DNA of 64,000 nt from Micromonospora sp. CCTCC AA 2012012 (GCF_040499845.1 NZ_CP159342.1:372001-436000); one strand, 5' to 3'. Shown: positions 16,144 through 24,546, counted from the first letter of the stretch. Translations and numbers: made by a program. Notes: a model not told the origin generated them from the sequence alone.

Positions 16144-17937
16144 CTACTGCCGGTGGTCGACCAGGTCGATGAGCTGACGGACGACGGTGTCCGGCTCGAC
16201 CGCCCGGTCGAAGACCGCCACCAGCAGGGTCTCCAGGTCGGGATAGCCGAGTTCCTCCGACAGCCGCAGCAGGGGCAGGTCACTGGCCAGACCCCGGTTG
16301 TGCTGGCGCAGGGCCAGCCCGATGGTGGCCCGCCCGAGGCGTACCTTGTCGGCGATCGAGATGCCGGGCTCGGTGTGCTCGGCGAACCAGCGGTTGATCT
16401 GCTTCTGCGCGTGCGGGGACTTGACGAAGCCCAGCCACTCCCGGCGCGGGCCGCGCGGGGCGGAATCCGCCTCGAAGCCGCTCTCCGCGTCGGACTCGGT
16501 GAAGATCTCCACCACGTCGCCCTCGTCCAGTTCGGAGGAGAGCGGCACCAACCGGCCGTTGATCCGGGCCGCCAGGCAGTGGTCGCCCCGCTCGGTGCCC
16601 AGCTCGTACGCCAGGTCGACCGGGGTGGCCCCGGCCGGGAGGACGACCTGCCGGCCGTCGGCGACCACCTGGATCTGCGCCTCGGCCAGGTCGCAGCGCA
16701 GCGACTCCAGGAACTGCGCCGGGTCGACGGTGTCCTGCTCCCAGTCGAGCACCCGGCGCAGCCAGGCCAGCTCGTCGTCGGCGCGGTCGGCGGAGCGCCC
16801 GGCGGCGCGCGGGAAGCGGTAGTGCGCGGCGACACCGTATTCGGCGGCGCGGTGCATCTCCTCGGTGCGGATCAGCACCTCGACGACGCGGTCCTGCGGG
16901 CCCCGGACGGTGGTGTGCAGCGACCGGTAGAGGTTGTTCTTCGGCGAGGCGATGAAGTCCTTGAACCGGCCGGGCACCGGCCGCCAGAGACAGTGCACCG
17001 CGCCGAGCGCCGCGTAGCAGTCGGTGGCCGGGCCGTCCACCACGATCGCGATCCGGGGCAGGTCGAACGGGGCCGGGTAACCGCCGGCCACGGTGTCCTT
17101 CCAGATCGAGTAGAGGTGCCGGGGCCGGGACGAGACCTTCGCGTCGACCCGGCTGCGCCGCAGCGCCACCTTGGCCTTCGCCACCACGTCGTCCAGATAG
17201 GCGTCCCAGCCGGGCCGGTCGTGCACGTGCCGGGCGATCCGGGCGTGCTCGTCGGGCTCCAGGTGCAGCAGCACCACGTCGTCCAGCTCGCGCTTGAGGG
17301 TCTGGATGCCGAGCCGGTCGCAGAGCGGGACCAGCACCTCCTGCGTCTTGCGGGCGATCCGCTCCCGCGACGCGGCCGAGCGGACGCCGAGGGTACGCAT
17401 GTTGTGCAGCCGGTCGGCCAGCTTGATGATCAGCACCCGGACGTCCTTGCCGGCCGCCACGATCATCTTGCGGATGGTCTCCGCCTCGGCGTTCTTGCCG
17501 TAGAACGCCTTGTCGAACTTGGTCACCCCGTCGACCAGGTGGGCCACCTCGCGGCCGAAGTCCTCGGCGAGGGCCTGGAGGGTGTAGCGGGTGTCCTCGA
17601 CGGTGTCGTGCAGCAGCGCGGCGACCAGGGTGGTGGTGTCCATGCCCAGGTCGGCGCAGATCTCGGCGACCGCGAGCGGATGGGTGATGTACGGCTCACC
17701 GCTCTTGCGGAACTGACCGCGGTGCATGTTCTCCGCGATCGTGTACGCCCGGCGCAGCACCGAGGCGTCGGCGCTGGCGTGAATGCCCCGGTGGGTGCGG
17801 ACCAACCCGTTGACCGGGTCGGTGTCGGCGGTGGGCCAGGTGAGCAGGGAGCGTAACCGGCGGGCCAACGGCAGTTCGCCGGGCTGGGTCGGAAGGGCGC
17901 CCCCCAGGGCGGCGCCGTGTCCGGCGTCGACGTCCAC
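16144..17937 (-). CDS. RelA/SpoT homologue with HD and TGS domains, no ACT domain
   Basis: A 597-residue cytoplasmic protein. The HD hydrolase domain is intact (THPLAVAEICADLGM, HDTVEDT, KLADRLHNMRTL). The synthetase domain keeps YSIW, GRFKDFIASPKNNLYRSLHT and EVLIRT, but the usual DLLALRVIV stretch reads FDLPRIAIVV, losing a conserved Arg. A TGS domain follows (about 405-465), then a helical region ends the protein without the C-terminal ACT domain of full-length Rel (typically 720-800 residues). GTG 17937 is chosen: GAGGAGG lies 8 bases upstream, while longer readings have none. It is probably a hydrolase-biased (p)ppGpp enzyme; synthetase activity is uncertain. Confidence 0.85.
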   Translation of the reverse strand: MDVDAGHGAALGGALPTQPGELPLARRLRSLLTWPTADTDPVNGLVRTHRGIHASADASVLRRAYTIAENMHRGQFRKSGEPYITHPLAVAEICADLGMDTTTLVAALLHDTVEDTRYTLQALAEDFGREVAHLVDGVTKFDKAFYGKNAEAETIRKMIVAAGKDVRVLIIKLADRLHNMRTLGVRSAASRERIARKTQEVLVPLCDRLGIQTLKRELDDVVLLHLEPDEHARIARHVHDRPGWDAYLDDVVAKAKVALRRSRVDAKVSSRPRHLYSIWKDTVAGGYPAPFDLPRIAIVVDGPATDCYAALGAVHCLWRPVPGRFKDFIASPKNNLYRSLHTTVRGPQDRVVEVLIRTEEMHRAAEYGVAAHYRFPRAAGRSADRADDELAWLRRVLDWEQDTVDPAQFLESLRCDLAEAQIQVVADGRQVVLPAGATPVDLAYELGTERGDHCLAARINGRLVPLSSELDEGDVVEIFTESDAESGFEADSAPRGPRREWLGFVKSPHAQKQINRWFAEHTEPGISIADKVRLGRATIGLALRQHNRGLASDLPLLRLSEELGYPDLETLLVAVFDRAVEPDTVVRQLIDLVDHRQ

Positions 17938-18066
17938 CTGGGACACCTCCTCACCCCGGCTCCACGGTACCCCTGCCGGGACGACCGGAAGCAGGCCCAC
18001 GAAACGGGCAGGACTGCACTTCTCCAACAGCCTAAGCGAGTCGACGTAGTCCGATCGGACACTTGG

Positions 18067-19881
18067 TCATGAGCGTTCGGTCGAGAGTTGGTGGGAACCG
18101 CCCCGTTCGGCCTTGGTCAACAGGTCCCGGAAGCGGCCCGCTCCGGTGATCGGTGAGGCCCAGCCGGAGGAGAGTTCCAGCAGCCGGGTCTCCGGTCGTT
18201 CCAACCAGGACAGGATGCGCTCGGACTCCTCGGCGGAGGCGCGGGGGACCGGACCGTGCCCCGGCGGCACCGTCTCGGCGGTGGCCCGGATCAGGGTGAG
18301 GGTCGGTCGCGGATGGACACCCGGCGGGGACACCCCGGCGCCGGCCAGCCGGCCGTGCCGCACCAGGGCCAGCTCCCAGCCACCCCCGGCGGCCGGCCGG
18401 GCGGCGGCCAGCTCGGCGATGGACGTCAGGCCGGCCAGCCGCTGCATCCGGACGGTGGCCCGCAGCACCGCGGCGAGCCGGGCGCGGACCACCGCCGCCT
18501 CCTCGTAGCGCTGGTCGCCGGCGAGCACCTCGATCCGGGCGAGCAGGGCGTCCACCACCTGCTGCGGATCGCTGGTGGTGGCGGTCCGGAAGGGGGCGGC
18601 GGCGCGGTGGTCGTACTCCTCGGGGGTGATCCGGTGCTCGCAGGGCGCCGGGCAGCGACCCAGCTCGGCCAGCGCGCAGGCCGGTGTGACCGTGCGCAGC
18701 GAGAGCCGGTGCGTGCACTGGCGCAGCGGCACCGCGTCGTGGAAGCCGGCGGCGGCCAGCTCCGCCGCCCGGCGCGAGGTGAACGGCCCGAGGTAGGCCT
18801 GGTCGCCGGGGGCGAGGCTGCGAACCACCGACAACCGGGGGTACGGCCCGTCGGTGAGCTTGAGCCAGACCATCCGCTCCGGGTACTTCGAGCGCCGGTT
18901 GTACGGCGGCGCGTGCGCGGCGATCAGCCGCAGCTCGCGGACCTCCGCCTCCAGCGAGTGGGCGCACTCGAGGGCCTCCACCCGCTCCGCGGCGGCGAGC
19001 ATCTCCGACATCCGGGCCCGCTTCTCCGCGGCGGTGAAGTAGCTGCGCACCCGGGTCGCGATGTCGCCGGAGGTGCCGACGTAGAGCGGCCGGTCGTCGG
19101 CGGCCCGGAAGATGTAGACCCCGGGGACCTTCGGCAGCCCCTCGGCGAGGTGCCGCTTGCGCCGCTGGGTGGGGGTGACCGCCCGGGCGAACTCGATCGC
19201 CTCGCCGACGGTGTCCACCCGGTGCCCGCCGAGCCGGCCGATCAGCCCGTGCAGCACGTCCACGGTCGCCTTGGCGTCGTCGAGCGCCCGGTGGGTCGGC
19301 TGGGTGGCGGTGCGGAAGTAGGCCGCCAGGGTGCCCAGCTTGCGGTTGGGCACCTCGTCGCGGGTGAGCACCCGGCGGGCCAGCGCCGCGGTGTCCAGCA
19401 CCCGCGGGTTGGGCCAGCGGTAGCCGTGCTTCGCGCAGGCGGCCTTGAGGAAGCCCACGTCGTAGGGGGCGTTGTGGGCGACCAGCACCGCGTCGGAGAT
19501 GAACTCCAGGAAGCTCGGCAGCACCTGCTCGATCGGCGGCGCGGGGATCAGCATCGCCTGGGTGATGCCGGTCAGCACGGTGATGAACGGCGGGATCGGC
19601 ACCCCCGGGTTGACCAGGGTGGCCAGCACGCCCAGCTCGTCACCGCCGCGCACCTTCACCGCGCCGATCTCGGTGATCCCGCCCCCGTCGGGGGCGCCGC
19701 CGGTCGTCTCCAGGTCGACCACCACGAAGGTCGTCGCGTACAGCGGCAGCGCCGGATCGACGCCGCCGACGGTGGGATCCAGCCCGGCCAACGCCGGCTG
19801 GAGGTATTCCTGTCGGGCCACCCGCGGGACGCTAGCGACCGGGTCCGACACTCCCGTACCAGCGGCCCCAGAAGTCACCAT
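18067..19881 (-). CDS. DEDD 3'-5' exonuclease fused to UvrC-like GIY-YIG nuclease
   Basis: A 604-residue two-nuclease protein. The N-terminal half is a DnaQ/PolC-type exonuclease (VVDLETTGG for ExoI, AHNAPYDVGFL for ExoII, HRALDDAKAT for ExoIII). From about residue 230 a GIY-YIG domain follows (VPGVYIFRAADDRPLYVGTS) and a UvrC-like region with EAEVRELRLIAAHAPPYN and a UvrB-binding-like ERYEEAA helix. UvrC's C-terminal endonuclease half is absent. It resembles the Cho-type and Rv2191 proteins and probably acts in DNA repair. ATG 19881 lacks a clear ribosome binding site; GTG starts 10-40 residues in are possible. It diverges from the NYN-domain gene. Confidence 0.88.
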   Translation of the reverse strand: MVTSGAAGTGVSDPVASVPRVARQEYLQPALAGLDPTVGGVDPALPLYATTFVVVDLETTGGAPDGGGITEIGAVKVRGGDELGVLATLVNPGVPIPPFITVLTGITQAMLIPAPPIEQVLPSFLEFISDAVLVAHNAPYDVGFLKAACAKHGYRWPNPRVLDTAALARRVLTRDEVPNRKLGTLAAYFRTATQPTHRALDDAKATVDVLHGLIGRLGGHRVDTVGEAIEFARAVTPTQRRKRHLAEGLPKVPGVYIFRAADDRPLYVGTSGDIATRVRSYFTAAEKRARMSEMLAAAERVEALECAHSLEAEVRELRLIAAHAPPYNRRSKYPERMVWLKLTDGPYPRLSVVRSLAPGDQAYLGPFTSRRAAELAAAGFHDAVPLRQCTHRLSLRTVTPACALAELGRCPAPCEHRITPEEYDHRAAAPFRTATTSDPQQVVDALLARIEVLAGDQRYEEAAVVRARLAAVLRATVRMQRLAGLTSIAELAAARPAAGGGWELALVRHGRLAGAGVSPPGVHPRPTLTLIRATAETVPPGHGPVPRASAEESERILSWLERPETRLLELSSGWASPITGAGRFRDLLTKAERGGSHQLSTERS

Positions 19882-19886
19882 CGGTC

Positions 19887-19892
19887 TAGGAT
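19887..19892 (+). promoter_or_regulatory. -10 element upstream of the NYN-domain gene
   Basis: TAGGAT, an excellent actinobacterial -10 hexamer, 56 bases before ATG 19949, inside the divergent exonuclease/NYN region. A second TAGGATGAG occurs at 21847 before the M48 protease. Confidence 0.5.
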
Positions 19893-19948
19893 GAGAGATC
19901 GGCTCACTCACCGGGCGGTGGGCCCGCTCGCGGTGGGAGACTTGCCAC

Positions 19949-21451
19949 ATGCCCCTCACCGAGCCGTACGACGACCACCTCCCCGAACAGGAGTGGGTGG
20001 CGGGCGTGCAGGACGCCGGTGAGGACGAGTCGGCCCAGCTCGGCGCGGGTCCCGTCGACGCCGAGGACACCGCCGGAGTCGAGGACACCGCCGGAGCCGA
20101 GGACGCCGCCGGAGTCGAGGACGCCGCGGACGCCGACGCGCCCGAGGCGGAGCCGGTGCTGCCGGAGCCGGTCCGGCAGCGGATCGTCTCGCTGACCGCC
20201 GCGGTCCTGCCCGGCCTGCCCGGCGACGAGCTGCCCGTGCCGCTGCGCCGGGTGGCGAAGTTCGCCCCCAACCGGCGGGCCCGACTCGGCGCGCCCGCGA
20301 TCGCCGCCCAGCTCACCGCCGACCCGCTCTTCCGGCAGCGGGTCACCGCCCGGGTGCTGACCGACGCCGGCGACCTCGGCGCGGCCGTGGTGGAGGGGAC
20401 CGCCCCGGCGGCGGCCGACCCGGTCGAGGTGGCCGCCCTGGCGTACCTGGTCCGGCCGAAGGGCTGGCGGGACCTGATCGAGGCCAGCGGCGCCGCGGTG
20501 CGCGCCGAGGCGGACAGCGCGGTGGTGGCGGAACTCGTCCGCGAGGCCGAGCAGCGGGCCACCCGCGCCGAGCACGACCGGGCGGTGGCCCGGGTGGAGG
20601 CCGAGAAGCTCCGCGACGAGCTGGCCCGCGTCCGCGAGGAGCTGGGGCAGCTGCGCGAGGAGAACCGGCAGCTCGGCCGTACGCTGCGGGAGACCCAGGC
20701 CCGGGAGCGCCGGGCCAACGAACTGCTCGCCACCGAGCGGGGCCGGGCCGCCCGGGCCACCGCCGACACCGAGGCGGAGCTGCGCCGGGCCCGGGCCCGG
20801 CTGGCCGAGGCGGAGGCCGCGGCCGGCGTCGCCCGGGCCAGCGCCAAGGAGGCCCGCTCGGTCGACGACGCCCGGCTCTGGCTGCTGCTGGAGACCATCG
20901 GGCAGGCCGCCGTGGGATTGCGCCGGGAACTGGCCCTCGACCCGGTGGAGAAGCTCCCCGCCGACTTCGTCGCCGACGCGTTCGCCGACCAGTCGGCCGC
21001 CACCCCGGCCGGTGCCGCCGCCCGCGCCCGGGACACCGACGACCCGGCCCGGCTGGACCAGCTGCTCGCGCTGCCCCGGGCCCACCTCGTCGTCGACGGC
21101 TACAACGTGACCAAGCGTGGCTTCGGCGAGATGTCACTGGAGCAGCAGCGCAAGCGCCTGATCACCGGGCTGGGCGGCATCGCCGCGCAGACCGGCGACG
21201 AGGTCACCGTGGTCTTCGACGGGGCCGAGCGGATGCACGGGCTGCCGCCCGCGCCGCGCGGCGTGCGGGTGCTCTTCTCCCGCAAGGGGGAGACCGCCGA
21301 CGAGCTGATCCGCCGGCTGGTCCGGGCCGAGCCCTCCGGTCGCCCGGTGGTGGTGGTCTCGTCCGACCGCGAGGTCGCCGACGGGGTACGCCGGCACGGC
21401 GCGTACCCGCTCGGCGCGGACTCGCTGCTGCGCCGACTGGCCCGCTCCTGA
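19949..21451 (+). CDS. NYN-domain (YacP-like) RNase-type protein with coiled coil
   Basis: A 500-residue cytoplasmic protein in three parts. Residues 25-70 are an acidic Ala/Glu/Asp segment encoded by an 18-base tandem repeat (DTAGVEDTAGAEDAAGVEDA). A helical region (70-310) includes a long Arg/Glu coiled coil. The C-terminal domain (about 360-500) is an NYN/PIN-like nuclease fold of the YacP type: LVVDGYNVTKRGFGE, VTVVFDGAE, TADELIRRLV and VVSSDREVAD carry the acidic catalytic residues. YacP (Rae1) in Bacillus is a ribosome-associated mRNA nuclease; a similar role is inference. ATG 19949 is preceded by GGTGGGAGA. Confidence 0.82.
   Translation: MPLTEPYDDHLPEQEWVAGVQDAGEDESAQLGAGPVDAEDTAGVEDTAGAEDAAGVEDAADADAPEAEPVLPEPVRQRIVSLTAAVLPGLPGDELPVPLRRVAKFAPNRRARLGAPAIAAQLTADPLFRQRVTARVLTDAGDLGAAVVEGTAPAAADPVEVAALAYLVRPKGWRDLIEASGAAVRAEADSAVVAELVREAEQRATRAEHDRAVARVEAEKLRDELARVREELGQLREENRQLGRTLRETQARERRANELLATERGRAARATADTEAELRRARARLAEAEAAAGVARASAKEARSVDDARLWLLLETIGQAAVGLRRELALDPVEKLPADFVADAFADQSAATPAGAAARARDTDDPARLDQLLALPRAHLVVDGYNVTKRGFGEMSLEQQRKRLITGLGGIAAQTGDEVTVVFDGAERMHGLPPAPRGVRVLFSRKGETADELIRRLVRAEPSGRPVVVVSSDREVADGVRRHGAYPLGADSLLRRLARS
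20067..20138 (+). repeat. 18-bp coding tandem repeat in the NYN gene
   Basis: Several copies of an 18-base unit (GGAGTCGAGGACACCGCC and close variants) encode the acidic Gly-Val/Ala-Glu-Asp-Thr/Ala-Ala segment near the N-terminus. Copy number could vary between strains. Confidence 0.7.
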
Positions 21452-21594
21452 GGGGCTTGTGATCGTTTTCGGGGTGACCGATGCCTCGTTGTCCGGTTCT
21501 GTCACACCCCTGGCATAGCGTCCGTGGTGACCGACGGTGGCCGGGCGACGACGGACGTCCGCCCGCCTCCGCCGAGACGTGTCAGGAGGCGTTG

Positions 21595-21807
21595 ATGCTC
21601 ATCGACTGCGACAGGTGCGGGATCCGCGGCGACGGCTGCTCCGGCTGCCTGGTGACCGCGCTGCTCGACACCGGCTCCCCGGCGGCTGACCTGGGCGCCG
21701 CCGAGACGTACGCGATCGAGGTGTTCGCCCGGGCCGGCTTCGACGTGGAGGTGCTGCCCCCCGAGCCGGCCGTCCGGCCCCGGTCCCGCCGCGGTCGCGC
21801 GGCCTGA
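21595..21807 (+). CDS. Small Cys-rich protein, unknown function
   Basis: A 70-residue protein beginning MLIDCDRCGIRGDGCSGCLV: two CxxC-type knuckles in the first 18 residues, suggesting a tight zinc site, then a short alpha/beta stretch (ETYAIEVFARAGFDVEVL) and an Arg-rich tail. ATG 21595 has a perfect AGGAGG 5-6 bases upstream, stronger than most sites here, so it is very likely translated. I know no function; comparable small ribbon proteins are common beside actinobacterial housekeeping genes. It lies between the NYN gene and the M48 protease on the same strand. Confidence 0.72.
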   Translation: MLIDCDRCGIRGDGCSGCLVTALLDTGSPAADLGAAETYAIEVFARAGFDVEVLPPEPAVRPRSRRGRAA

Positions 21808-21846
21808 CCGGCCGGGCACCCCGGCCGCCGCGCCCCCGCCGGGCCA

Positions 21847-21852
21847 TAGGAT
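21847..21852 (+). promoter_or_regulatory. -10 element upstream of the M48 protease operon
   Basis: TAGGAT about 26 bases before the leader ORF at 21878, so the transcript would include that ORF. Confidence 0.45.
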
Positions 21853-21877
21853 GAGCGCTCACGGCGGGAGGAGCGGC

Positions 21878-21916
21878 ATGACGAGGGTACGGCGCGGCGA
21901 CGGGACGGGACGGTGA
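21878..21916 (+). CDS. Possible 12-codon leader ORF coupled to the M48 gene
   Basis: ATG 21878 with GGGAGGAG 4-5 bases upstream opens the peptide MTRVRRGDGTGR. Its TGA (21914-21916) overlaps the GTG start (21913) of the M48 protease as GTGA. The protease start itself has no good ribosome binding site, so translation probably reaches it by coupling from this leader. It could alternatively mark a frameshift at the true start, but the downstream frame begins cleanly with a membrane helix. Confidence 0.45.
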   Translation: MTRVRRGDGTGR

Positions 21917-23172
21917 GCCCGCGCGGCTGGGCGGTGCTGACCCTGGCCGGGCTGGCCGTCGCGCTGCTGGTGGCCGGGGCGCTGCTGATCCCGTGGAGCC
22001 GTCCGCCGGCCCCGCGCGCCGACCAGCTCGCCGCGCTGCGGGACCTCCCCGTCGACCAGGTCTCCCGGGGGCGCGCGTTCCACGCCGCGCTGCGCCCCGG
22101 CGGCTACGGCGCGCTCGCCGTCAGCCTGGCGGTCGCCCTCGTCCTCGGCCTCACCCCGCTCGGCGCCCGCCTGGTCGAGCTGGCCGGCCGCCCGTTCGGC
22201 GGTCACTGGGCGGCCCGGGCGGTGCTCGGTGGGCTGGCCGTGCTGCTCCTGGCCGACCTGCTCACCCTGCCCTTCGCCGCCTGGCGGCAGACCGTGCTCA
22301 CCCGGTACGGGCTGAGCACCCAGGGCTGGGGCGGCTGGACCGTCGACCTGCTCAAGTCGTACGCGCTCAGCGCCGTGCTCGGCGCCCTCGTCCTGCTCGG
22401 CTTCTACGCCGTCGTCCGGGTCGCCCCGCGCTGGTGGTGGGCGTTCGGCGCGGCCGGGGCCGCCGGGCTGGTGGTGCTGCTGTCGTTCGTGCTGCCGGTG
22501 CTGGTCGAGCCGGTGTTCAACCGGTTCACCCCGATGGAGCCCGGCCCGCTGCGCACCGAACTGGTCAGCATGGCCGCCCGGGACGGGGTGCCCGTGCGGG
22601 ACGTGCTGGTCGCCGACGCGTCCCGGCGCACCCGGGCCGTCAACGCGTACGTCTCCGGGCTGGGGCCCACCCGGCGGGTGGTGGTCTACGACACCCTGCT
22701 GCGCGAGGCCACCGGAGCGGAGGTGACCAGCGTCGTCGCGCACGAGCTGGGGCACGCCAAGGACCGGGACGTGTGGGTCGGCACGCTCACCGGGGCGCTC
22801 GGCGCGGCGCTGGCCGTGGTGGCGCTCTATCTGGTCGGCTCGTGGGCGCCGCTGCTGCGCCTGGCCGGGGTCGACACGGTCGCCGAGCCGCGCGCCTTTC
22901 CGCTGCTCATCGCCCTGATCACCGGGGTCGGGCTGCTCGCCACCCCGGTCCAGGCGCTGGTCTCCCGACGGGTCGAGGCGCGGGCCGACGCGCACGCCCT
23001 CGCCCTCACCGGCGACCCGGCCACCTTCGAGGCCATGCAGCGCCGGCTGGCCGGGGTGAACCTCGCCGACCCCGACCCGCCCCGCTGGGAACAGCTCTGG
23101 TCCGCGTCCCACCCGTCCACCGTGGAGCGGATGGCCGCCGCCCGCGCGTACGCCAGGGAGGCCGGCCGATGA
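21913..23172 (+). CDS. M48-family (Ste24-like) membrane metalloprotease
   Basis: A 419-residue integral membrane zinc protease with about seven hydrophobic segments. The zinc site HELGH (in TSVVAHELGHAKDRD, about residue 277) and the third-ligand region VEARADAHALAL are intact. The architecture (helices before the catalytic domain, two after) resembles CAAX prenyl protease 1/Ste24, but bacteria lack CAAX proteins, so a membrane quality-control role is more likely. GTG 21913 is reached by coupling from a 12-codon ORF. Its stop overlaps the pimB ATG (ATGA, 23169-23172), making an operon with a cell-envelope mannosyltransferase. Confidence 0.88.
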   Translation: MSPRGWAVLTLAGLAVALLVAGALLIPWSRPPAPRADQLAALRDLPVDQVSRGRAFHAALRPGGYGALAVSLAVALVLGLTPLGARLVELAGRPFGGHWAARAVLGGLAVLLLADLLTLPFAAWRQTVLTRYGLSTQGWGGWTVDLLKSYALSAVLGALVLLGFYAVVRVAPRWWWAFGAAGAAGLVVLLSFVLPVLVEPVFNRFTPMEPGPLRTELVSMAARDGVPVRDVLVADASRRTRAVNAYVSGLGPTRRVVVYDTLLREATGAEVTSVVAHELGHAKDRDVWVGTLTGALGAALAVVALYLVGSWAPLLRLAGVDTVAEPRAFPLLIALITGVGLLATPVQALVSRRVEARADAHALALTGDPATFEAMQRRLAGVNLADPDPPRWEQLWSASHPSTVERMAAARAYAREAGR

Positions 23173-24293
23173 GCCGTACGCTGCTGGTCACCAACGACTT
23201 CCCGCCCCGCCCGGGCGGCATCCAGTCCTTCGTGCACAACCTCGCCGTACGCCAGCCGCCCGGCTCGGTCGTGGTCTATGCGTCGAGCTGGCGGGACGCC
23301 GCCAAGTTCGACGCCGACCAGCCCTTCGAGGTGGTCCGGGAGCGCACCCGGGTGCTGCTGCCCACCGCGCTGGTCGCCCGGCGGGCGGCGAAGCTCGCCC
23401 GGGCGTACGACTGCGACACCGTGTGGTTCGGCGCGGCGGCCCCGCTGGGGCTGCTCGCGCCCGGGCTGCGCCGCCGGTCCGGGATCCGTCGGGCCGTGGC
23501 GCTGACCCACGGGCACGAGGTCGGCTGGGCCGCCCTGCCCGGTGCCCGGTCGGCCCTGCGCCGGATCGGTCGGGGCGTCGACGTGACCACCTACCTCGGG
23601 GAGTACACCCGGGTCCGGCTGGCCCGCGTGCTGCAGGGGGTGACCGAGCTGCACCGGCTCGCGCCCGGCGTGGACGTGGACACCTACCACCCGTCGGTGG
23701 ATGGTGAACGGGTCCGCCTCCGGCTCGGCCTGCCCGACCGCCCGGTGGTGGTCTGCGTGTCCCGCCTGGTGCCCCGCAAGGGCCAGGACATGCTGATCCG
23801 GGCGATGCCGGAGATCCGCCGGCGGGTGCCGGACGCCGCGCTGCTGATCGTCGGCGGCGGGCCGTACCGGGCGACGCTGGAGAAGCTGGCCCGGCAGACC
23901 GGCGTCGAACGGGAGGTGGTCTTCACCGGCTCGGTGCCGTCAGCGGAGCTGCCCGCCCACTACGCGGCCGGCGACGTCTACGCGATGCCCTGCCGCACCC
24001 GCAACCGTGGCCTGGACGTCGAGGGGCTGGGCATCGTCTACCTGGAGGCCAGTGCGACCGGCCTGCCCGTGGTGGCCGGCGACTCCGGCGGGGCGCCGGA
24101 CGCGGTCCGCGAGGGGGAGACCGGCTACGTCGTACGCGGCCGCGACGTCGCGCAGCTCGCCGACCGGGTGGCCACCCTCCTCGCCGACCGGGACCTGGCC
24201 CGGCAGCTCGGCGCCGCCGGCCGCGCCTGGGTGGAGCGGGAGTGGCGCTGGGAGACCCAGGCCGAGCGGATGGCCGCCCTCCTCGCCGGCTGA
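23169..24293 (+). CDS. pimB: GDP-mannose-dependent phosphatidylinositol monomannoside mannosyltransferase, PimB type
   Basis: A 374-residue GT4-family glycosyltransferase with two Rossmann domains. MSRTLLVTNDFPPRPGGIQS, TVWFGAAAPLGLLAP, THGHEVGWAALPGARS, VSRLVPRKGQDMLI, VGGGPY and AMPCRTRNRGLDVEGLGIV(Y/F)LEASA match, from memory, M. tuberculosis Rv2188c, which adds the second mannose to PIM1 at the inner membrane. The EX7E motif is in EGLGIVYLEA. It overlaps the preceding protease gene (ATGA). This supports PIM-type glycolipids in the organism, as in other actinomycetes. A 250-bp repeat-rich gap follows. Confidence 0.9.
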   Translation: MSRTLLVTNDFPPRPGGIQSFVHNLAVRQPPGSVVVYASSWRDAAKFDADQPFEVVRERTRVLLPTALVARRAAKLARAYDCDTVWFGAAAPLGLLAPGLRRRSGIRRAVALTHGHEVGWAALPGARSALRRIGRGVDVTTYLGEYTRVRLARVLQGVTELHRLAPGVDVDTYHPSVDGERVRLRLGLPDRPVVVCVSRLVPRKGQDMLIRAMPEIRRRVPDAALLIVGGGPYRATLEKLARQTGVEREVVFTGSVPSAELPAHYAAGDVYAMPCRTRNRGLDVEGLGIVYLEASATGLPVVAGDSGGAPDAVREGETGYVVRGRDVAQLADRVATLLADRDLARQLGAAGRAWVEREWRWETQAERMAALLAG

Positions 24294-24342
24294 CCCATCC
24301 CGTCCGTCCGCCCGTCCGCCCGTCCGGCCGGCTCGGCTCCAA

Positions 24343-24415
24343 GATCGCGCTCGATCCAGGATGGAGTGGCCTCCGGGCGCCGACGAGGCCACCACATCCA
24401 CGATCGAGTGTGATC
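24343..24415. repeat. Dispersed palindromic element, copy 1
   Basis: Imperfect inverted repeat of about 29-base arms (24343-24371 and 24387-24415) around a 15-base loop. The arms carry GATCGCGCTCGATCCAGGAT and GGCCACCACATCC. A second copy is at 48966-49038. It sits just after pimB and may also end transcription. Confidence 0.75.
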
Positions 24416-24429
24416 AAGGCCGCGCACGG

Positions 24430-24543
24430 CAGGCAGTCCGCGCCGGCGCAGGCAGGGTGCGCCAGGACAGGCAGTCCGCGCCGGGACAGGCAGGGTGCGC
24501 CGGGGGAGGCAGGCCGCGCCGGGACAGGCGGGCAGGGGAGCCG
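24430..24543 (+). repeat. 38-bp tandem repeat, three units
   Basis: Three 38-base units (24430-24467, 24468-24505, 24506-24543), each made of two related 19-base halves starting CAGGCAG. The third unit is more diverged and ends at the stop codon of the GGDEF-EAL gene. No coding sense found. The units touch without spacers, so this is not a CRISPR. Confidence 0.75.
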
Positions 24544-24546
24544 GGG

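Noticed and set aside
18067..21036. A 989-codon open frame continuing the exonuclease/UvrC-like gene upstream across the NYN gene
   Set aside because: The extra 385 codons are Ser/Arg/Ala-rich, antisense to the NYN gene, with no ribosome binding site. GC-rich codon bias leaves long open antisense frames.
21993..23168. Upstream in-frame extension of pimB through the protease gene
   Set aside because: The extension is Arg/Pro/Ala-rich noise in the wrong frame of the protease; ATG 23169 starts exactly at the conserved MSRTLLVTNDFPP.
24430..24543. Tandem repeat considered as a CRISPR array
   Set aside because: Units touch each other without unique spacers and diverge internally; no cas genes are present.
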